61,068 bases of DNA. It comes from Myxococcales bacterium. GTDB lineage: Bacteria; Myxococcota_A; Polyangia; Haliangiales; Haliangiaceae. Shown one piece after another: positions 55,827 through 61,068 of this stretch. The notes beneath the pieces were generated by a model. It was not told the origin of the DNA. It ran no database searches and saw nothing but the letters and a program-made list of their open reading frames with translations. Position 1 is the first letter of the stretch, and each line of letters opens with the position of its first letter. A program made the translations under genes and the position numbers. Location: assembly GCA_016720595.1 (NCBI GenBank), contig JADKKI010000034.1, forward strand, positions 1 to 61,068. The letters are read 5' to 3'.

Positions 55827-56801
55827 CGGGGATCCTCTCTGCTTGGGTGGAGCTGTGGGCGGGGAACATCAGCGACGCCACGATGGCGGCGCCGAGGGCG
55901 ACCGTGACGAGGGCGAGCGAGAGCCAGGTCGGGGTGGGCCACCACGCGGCGACCACCATCTTGGTGCCGACCAGGCCGAGCACGCCGACCAGGCCGTGCT
56001 TCAGGAACCGCAGCTTGTCGAGCAGGCCCGACAGCGCGAAGAACAGCGAGCGCAGGCCGAGCACCGCGAACAGGTTGGAGGTGAACACGATGAAGCGATC
56101 GGTGGTGATGCCGAGCACCGCGGGGATCGAATCGAGCGCGAACACGGCATCGGCGAGCTCGATCGTCACGAGCGCGAGGAGCAGCGGCGTCGCATGACGC
56201 ACGCCATCGCGCATCACCGTGAACCGCGAGCCGACGAAGTCGTCCGACACCGGCATCACGCGACTCACCAGCGCACGCACCCGCGAGACGTCCGGCGGTG
56301 CGCCTGGTCGTCGTCCGCCCCGCCTGCCCCCTCCCGGCCCACCTCGCGTGCCAGCTTGATCGAGGCGAGGAGCAGGAAGCCGCCGAGCACGTAGGTCAGC
56401 ACGTGGAACTGCGCGACGAGCGCGGTCCCCGACAGGATCATGAGCCCGCGGAGCACCACCACGCCGGCGATCCCCCAGGTCAGCACCCGACGCTGCGCGG
56501 CTCTCGGCACGCGGAAGCTGGCGAACACCAGCATCATCACGAACAGGTTGTCGATCGACAGCGCCTGTTCGACCAGGTACGCGGTGAAGAACTCGAGGCC
56601 CTTGTCGGGGCCGAGCGCGACGGAGACCGACGCGCCGAACACCGCGGCCAGCCCGAACCAGGCCGCCGACCACGCCAGCGACGCGCCCACCGTGGGCTCT
56701 GGAGGCGGTTGATCGCGGCCCCGGCGGAACACGCCGAGGTCGAACGCGAGCATGGAGACCACGATCACCACGAAGCCGATCCAGGGAATTGCACTGCTCA
56801 T
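55810..56801 (-). CDS. TerC-family integral membrane protein (one frameshift)
   Basis: About 330 residues after a correction near 56300. N-terminal helices WIGFVVIVVSMLAFDLGVFR, LDNLFVMMLVFASF with the characteristic SIDNLF segment, and RRVLTWGIAGVVVLRGLMIL. C-terminal part: TPLLLALVTIELADAVFALD with SIPAVLGITTDRFIVFTSN, LGLRSLFFALSGLLDKLRFL. These are TerC/Alx landmarks (metal-coordinating acidic residues in the membrane), linked to tellurite resistance and manganese or calcium handling. The divergent NhaR-like gene starts 87 bp upstream. Confidence 0.82.
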
Positions 56802-56831
56802 GACTTCCAGCTGTGCGGCCGCGGACAGCTG

Positions 56832-56846
56832 TTATCAAATCGATAA
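56832..56846. promoter_or_regulatory. Inverted repeat in the terC-nhaR-like intergenic region
   Basis: TTATC-AAATC-GATAA, a 5-bp-arm palindrome between the divergent promoters, 29 bp from the next palindrome centre. A LysR-type operator is plausible. Confidence 0.45.
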
Positions 56847-56859
56847 TTGGTGGCCGTCA

Positions 56860-56876
56860 TATCGGGATTTCCGATA
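56860..56876. promoter_or_regulatory. Second inverted repeat upstream of the LysR-type gene
   Basis: TATCGG-GATTT-CCGATA, 6-bp arms around a 5-base centre, 12 bp upstream of ATG 56889. Confidence 0.5.
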
Positions 56877-56888
56877 CGATCGATCTCC

Positions 56889-57791
56889 ATGGAAGCGCTC
56901 AACTTTCACCACCTGCGCTACTTCTGGGTGGTCGCCCGCGAGGGCAGCGTGTCGCGCGCCGCGAAGAAGCTGCGGCTCACCCAGCCCACGGTGTCCGAGC
57001 AGCTCCGCGAGCTCTCCGAGCGGCTCGGCGAGCCGCTGTTCCGGCGCGAGGGCCGCGGCCTCGTGCTGACCGAGGTCGGCGAGACGGTCGCGCGGATCGC
57101 CGACGAGATCTTCGCGCTCGGCGATCAGCTCGTGGAGACCGTGCGTGGCAAGCGCACGGGACGCCCCTTGCGCCTCGCCGTCGGGATCAGCGATGCGGTG
57201 CCCAAGCAGGTGGCGTTCCGCATCCTCGAGCCCGCGGTGGAGGCCCGCGTGCAGGTGACGTGTCACGAGGACACGCCGAGCCGGCTCCTCGGAGAGCTCA
57301 CCGCGCACGCCCTCGACGTGGTGATCTCCGACGCGCCCTCGCACGAGCCGGGCACGCACGCTCACCTGCTCGGCGAGTGCGGCGTCAGCATCTGGGGCAG
57401 TGCGCGCCTCGCGAACGAGCTGCGCGTGGGCTACCCGCGCTCCCTCGACGGTGCGCCGTTCCTGCTGCCGAGCGCCAGCACGGCGTTCCGCCGCGAGCTC
57501 GATGCCTGGTTCGTGTCCCACAAGATCCGCCCGCACGTGGTCGGCGAGTTCGAGGATGCCGCACTGCTCGGCGTGTTCGCGGAGTCCGGCGCGGGGCTGT
57601 ATGCCGCGCCCGATGCGATCGCGCCGCGCAGCGGGCGCCGGCGCGAGCTGGTGCGCGCGGGCCCGATCAAGTCGCTCCGCGCGCGCTACTACGCGATCAC
57701 GATCGAGCGCCGCCTCGTCCACCCGGCGGTCTCGCTGGTGGCCGGCGCCGCCCGCGAGAAGCTGTTCGGGCGCGGATCGCGCACGGCCTGA
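56889..57791 (+). CDS. LysR-family regulator, NhaR-like
   Basis: 300 residues, ATG 56889. HTH MEALNFHHLRYFWVVAREGS with SVSRAAKKLRLTQPTVSEQL and the second LFRREGRGLVLTEVGETV. Effector domain: RLAVGISDAVPKQVAFRILE, HALDVVISDAPSHEPGTHAH. The LxxHHLRYFWVVAREGS opening is close to NhaR, the sodium/proton antiporter activator, but no antiporter is visible. It is divergent from the TerC-VWA genes, with two palindromes between, so it may regulate those and itself. Confidence 0.86.
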   Translation: MEALNFHHLRYFWVVAREGSVSRAAKKLRLTQPTVSEQLRELSERLGEPLFRREGRGLVLTEVGETVARIADEIFALGDQLVETVRGKRTGRPLRLAVGISDAVPKQVAFRILEPAVEARVQVTCHEDTPSRLLGELTAHALDVVISDAPSHEPGTHAHLLGECGVSIWGSARLANELRVGYPRSLDGAPFLLPSASTAFRRELDAWFVSHKIRPHVVGEFEDAALLGVFAESGAGLYAAPDAIAPRSGRRRELVRAGPIKSLRARYYAITIERRLVHPAVSLVAGAAREKLFGRGSRTA

Positions 57792-57800
57792 GCCAGATCG

Positions 57801-58433
57801 TCAGAAGTCGCGCGCGAGGCCCGCGCCGAGCATGCCGACCGAGCCGTGGACCGGAACGTCTCCCGCCACGGTGACGTGCAGCGACAGCTCCGGGATCAGG
57901 TGCCACTTCGCACCGAACCGCCAGTCAAAGCCGACGAAGCCACCGACCAGCGCACCGCCCGCGGTGCCGCCGCCCGCGGGGCGCAGCAGCGAGAACGTGG
58001 TCATCGGTCCCATGTTCCACGCCCAGGTCGGCGAGCGCCGCTTGGTCGCCACGGCGCCGAGGCGCGCCTGGGTGAGGCCCGCAGCGCCGGTCGGGCTGGT
58101 CTCGTCGGTCTTCACGCCGCCGAGCGATCCGAGCAGCGCCCACGACCAGCGGCCCGTCGAGAGCCGGTGGCGGATGCTGAGCTCGATGCCGAGCGTGTAG
58201 AGCTTGAGCCCCAGATCGGTCTCGCCGCCGAGCCCACGCCGTGCGGCCACCTCGAACGTGCCGGTCGGCGTCTTGGCCTGCTGCGGCCGATCGTCGAAGC
58301 CGCCGACGCCCGCGGCGATCATCCCCTGCCACTTGCCGCGCGGCAGCACATCGGCCGACTGATAGGTCGTGACCGAGCCGCACGCCGTGACGAGCACGAC
58401 GAGCGCACAGAGCTGGGCGCTACGGATGCACAT
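57801..58433 (-). CDS. Predicted outer-membrane-type lipoprotein
   Basis: 210 residues, ATG 58433. Lipobox VVLVTACGSV (Cys about 18), then repeated amphipathic strands (GMIAAGVGGFDDRP, LGLKLYTLGIELSIRHRLST, WALLGSLGGV, TTFSLLRPAGGGTAGGALVG, HLIPELSLHVTVAGDV, MLGAGLARDF ending in Phe). The strand pattern and final Phe suggest a small beta-barrel or barrel-like lipoprotein. Starts 14 bp inside the esterase 3' end. No enzyme motif. Confidence 0.62.
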   Translation of the reverse strand: MCIRSAQLCALVVLVTACGSVTTYQSADVLPRGKWQGMIAAGVGGFDDRPQQAKTPTGTFEVAARRGLGGETDLGLKLYTLGIELSIRHRLSTGRWSWALLGSLGGVKTDETSPTGAAGLTQARLGAVATKRRSPTWAWNMGPMTTFSLLRPAGGGTAGGALVGGFVGFDWRFGAKWHLIPELSLHVTVAGDVPVHGSVGMLGAGLARDF

Positions 58434-59433
58434 GGGCGTCGAAGAAGTCGAACAGGTCCGCGTTGTCGACCTCGAGGCTGACCCGGCCGATCTGGTCCTC
58501 GTCGAGGTACGGGTTGCCACCGGGCCAGGTGTGCCCGCCACCCTCCACCATGAACAGCTCGGTGCTCGCGGCGCAGCCCTGCCACGTTCGGATCACGAGA
58601 GACGTCCCGTCACTGGGGTCGCGCTCCGGTCGCGGCGTCTCGAGCACCGTCGCGGAGCAGCCGTTGCGCAGGCGCCAGCCCTCCATCGTGGTGGCCACGC
58701 TGGTCTTCGGCCGCCCATCGTCCTGCAGGCAGGTCTGCGTGCCGCCCAGAAACCCCCAGCACGGATCCTCGGTGCCGTGGATCTGCCGCACCGGCACGGG
58801 CGTGGTGCACGGCCCGCCATCATCGGCGAACTCGTTCGCGCCGGAGACGCCGACGATCGCCGCGATCTGATCGGGCAGCTCGCACGCGAGGCGGTGGCTC
58901 ATCGCGCCACCGTTCGAGATCCCGGTGACGTAGATCCGATGGTCGTCCACCGGGATCGTGCCGCGGACCTGCGCCATCAGATCGGTGAAGTAGCGGATGT
59001 CGTCGACGCGTGACTTGCATGCCGGCCCGCTCGTGCACTGCAGCTCGTTGCCGCCACCGCCGTTCCAGGTGCGGATGTTGCGGAGCGGCCGTTGCCCGGT
59101 GCCATCAGGGATGACGACGGCGTAGCCGCGCGACGCCGCGAACGGCACGAAGCACGCGGGGCTGTCCTCGTCACCGCCCGGGCACGTCGACTTGTTCGAG
59201 CTCTGGCGGCTGCCACCGCCGCCGTGGAGCAGCACCACCACGGGCAGCGGCGATCGGCCATCCCAGGATCCGGGAACGTCGAGCTCGAACGCGCGATCGA
59301 ACCAGTTGGGTACGATGCACTCGTGCGTGCTCGCGGGCGCGATCAGATCGCCTGCACACTCGCCGTGCTGATCCGCGCTGCACGCCGCGACACCGAGACC
59401 GGCGGCAACAACGAGGAGGCGAGAGCCACGCAC
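58420..59433 (-). CDS. LpqC-like secreted esterase (PHB depolymerase family)
   Basis: 337 residues. Signal peptide and lipobox LGVAACSAD. Catalytic nucleophile in GISNGGAMSH (Ser), Asp in HGTEDPCWG and His in EGGGHTWPGGNP complete a Ser-Asp-His triad in an alpha/beta hydrolase (PVVVLLHGGGGSRQSS oxyanion region). Several Cys pairs (CPGGDEDSPAC, CTSGPACK, CGSTHECIV region) suggest disulfides, consistent with periplasmic or surface activity. It may hydrolyse polyhydroxybutyrate oligomers or feruloyl-type esters; substrate unknown. Confidence 0.85.
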   Translation of the reverse strand: MRGSRLLVVAAGLGVAACSADQHGECAGDLIAPASTHECIVPNWFDRAFELDVPGSWDGRSPLPVVVLLHGGGGSRQSSNKSTCPGGDEDSPACFVPFAASRGYAVVIPDGTGQRPLRNIRTWNGGGGNELQCTSGPACKSRVDDIRYFTDLMAQVRGTIPVDDHRIYVTGISNGGAMSHRLACELPDQIAAIVGVSGANEFADDGGPCTTPVPVRQIHGTEDPCWGFLGGTQTCLQDDGRPKTSVATTMEGWRLRNGCSATVLETPRPERDPSDGTSLVIRTWQGCAASTELFMVEGGGHTWPGGNPYLDEDQIGRVSLEVDNADLFDFFDAHVHP

Positions 59434-59623
59434 GCCGCGAGCGTATCAGTGTGCGGGCCCAGGCCGACGGAGCGCCAGGCATGTCGCACATCGGCCCTCA
59501 TCCGCGCCGGGTGTAAGCCCTCCGCGGATTTCGGGATCTTGCGGCTGGGCGCCCCCAAGATCCGCTCGATCGTCGCGCAAGTCCGTGTACGCGGTTGGCA
59601 CTGATCGTGGAGAACGATCAGGC

Positions 59624-60861
59624 ATGCGGCACATCCTCGTAGGTCTCCTCCTGGCGGCGTCGGCGTGTACGGGATCGATCGATGGAGGCACGAGTGGCGA
59701 CGACATGCCGCCGCCGTCCAACGATGTTCAGATCACCGTGCGCGATGGGTACACGCCGCAGGCTGGCGTCCGCGTGATCTTCCAGGACGCGAGCGATGCC
59801 GTGCTCGCCGACACGCTGACCGATGCGATGGGCTTCGCGAAGTTCGAGATGGCGAGCGGCAACGTCACCGTGATCCGGACGTACCCGCCGGCCACGCCGC
59901 CCGCGGAGCGCAAGCTGCCCGAGGTCTACACGTACGTCGGCGTCAAGGCGAACGACAAGCTCGAGCTCGGCAACACCCTCGCCCTCGGCGCGGCGCCGGG
60001 CGCGATCGTGGTGAAGGTGCCGGAGGCCGCGCAGGGCACGGTGAAGGTCTCGACGCCGTGCGGCTCCGGTCAGGGCACCGCGCCGAACGTCGCGATCACC
60101 GTGACCAACTGCCCGGCGATGGTCGACTTCTACGTCACCGATCAGGATCAGTCGTCGTTCTACAAGAAGGCGCCGTACGCGGAGAACGTCGACCTCGGGC
60201 TCGAGCCGCTGTCGGGTAGCCTCGCCGCCACGATCTCGTCGCGCAACGTCCCGGCCAACACGTCGGTCACCGTGGAGCAGCGGATCGTGGCCGGCGCGTT
60301 CCAGCTGTTCAGCTCGGGTGGCAAGCGCGTGGACACCAACCCCGCCACGGTGAACGTGCCGAACCTCCAGGGCGTGGATCAGCTCGTGATCTCGACGCTC
60401 GACACCAACGGCCGCGGCAAGCAGATGATCGCGGACCGCTCTGCGTACGCGGCGTCGCCGGTGATCGTCGATGCCACCGTGGGCCTGATCCCGTACGTGA
60501 TGGGCAACCCGACCTACGCGCCGACCGGGGTGACCTGGGTCGAGGAAGGCGCGGGCACCGCCGATGCCGTGATCGTGATGATGAACGTGACCCGCGGTGG
60601 TCCGCCCTCTCTCGACAACGAGTACGTCCGCACGATCATCGCGCCGCACACCGGGCTCACGCTGCGCATCCCTCGGTGCCCGACGCCAGCTACAACCCGG
60701 CGATGATCGATCAGATCGCCGGGACGCACGCCCTGGTCACCGCGACCGGTGGCTACGACACGCTCCGCGGCAAGGCGTTCTCGGTCGCCAACGTCGTCGA
60801 GACCGCGAAGCTCGACGGTCGCGTGACGATGTCGTACGCGGGCAACCCGCCCACCCGCTGA
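59624..60861 (+). CDS. Lipoprotein with Ig-like beta domains (one frameshift)
   Basis: About 412 residues after correcting an indel near 60672 (the last 60 residues continue in another frame: DASYNPAMIDQIAGTHALVT). ATG 59624; lipobox LLLAASACTG. An initial Ser/Asp/Gly-rich linker is followed by an Ig-like strand pattern (DVQITVRDGYTPQAGVRVIF, ADTLTDAMGFAKFEMASGNV) and a repeat of similar strands along the chain. No catalytic motif; likely a surface-exposed carbohydrate- or protein-binding lipoprotein of the type common in Myxococcota. Confidence 0.65.
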
Positions 60862-61068
60862 GCGCCCCGAGCGCCCTCCGAGCGCCGTTGGCCCGGCGCC
60901 GGGATCGCGGACAACCGTTTGCGGCAGGCGGAGTTGCCGCTGAAGTCGGCTCGTTCGCGCATCGCGCCACGAGCGCACGGCGAATGCTGCACATCGTGCG
61001 CAGGCATCGCGGGTTGCGCTGCGATCCAGGGCGTTTGGCGACGGTATCCCGCGTGCACGTGGGCAAGC
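60862..61068. other. End of window, no supported gene
   Basis: 207 bp of GC-rich sequence with only short Arg-rich frames on either strand. It could be the promoter region of a gene beyond the window. Confidence 0.4.

Overview
The window looks like chromosomal DNA of a high-GC member of the Myxococcota. Four Ser/Thr kinases of the Pkn type, a PEGA-domain kinase, AgmX/PglI-like and DUF4388 proteins, many small lipoproteins and the absence of rRNA, tRNA or phage genes all fit that phylum. A Haliangiales/Kofleriaceae-like lineage is an inference. Consensus quality is uneven. Every gene in roughly 1-7,100 is broken by several frameshifts although all family motifs survive. About 1 kb at 12,008-13,014 is almost pure C/G homopolymer. 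Isolated frameshifts recur near 7,775, 9,465, 9,790, 16,035, 17,085, 56,300 and 60,672. These look like assembly errors rather than gene death.

Layout. 1-5,735: class III adenylate cyclase, a coupled CDP-alcohol phosphatidyltransferase and nucleotidyltransferase pair, a small lipoprotein, a propeller-like protein, a receiver-DUF4388 regulator and a GatB/YqeY protein. 5,745-8,056: imuB-like Y-family polymerase gene divergent from an LCM-type methyltransferase, with an SOS box between them. 8,160-13,413: accessory region with a coiled-coil protein, a compact small-protein/nucleotidyltransferase/NADAR cassette and an HNH endonuclease inside a segment bounded by inverted repeats. 13,425-21,738: kinases, a di-haem peroxidase-like protein, a gene flanked by 32-bp direct repeats, and a tandem DsbA protein. 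21,735-34,354: tsaE with YbjN-like and DsbA genes, a block of M1 peptidase, membrane protein, HDOD protein and SthA transhydrogenase, an alkyl-DHAP-synthase-like flavoprotein and small proteins.

34,384-48,991 is signalling-rich: a kinase with TPR-like and pseudokinase-like ends, a PAS/GAF histidine kinase with a NarL-type regulator and a third kinase with a degenerate receiver, then a five-gene minus-strand block (PEGA kinase, TPR protein, double cyclic-nucleotide-binding protein, CBM9/ExbD fusion, SCP/CAP lipoprotein) that looks like an envelope-signalling operon. 49,105-61,068 holds a LysE exporter, a UlaG-like hydrolase, an operon of a class III aminotransferase with two CDP-alcohol phosphatidyltransferases, a metallophosphoesterase, a TerC-VWA pair, an NhaR-like regulator with two palindromes in its promoter, and an LpqC-like esterase.

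The most unusual signals are the HNH segment with its terminal inverted repeats, the NADAR cassette next to it, the gene between the 32-bp repeats at 17,497 and 18,273, the CBM9-repeat-ExbD fusion inside the signalling operon, and the two separate CDP-alcohol lipid head-group loci.
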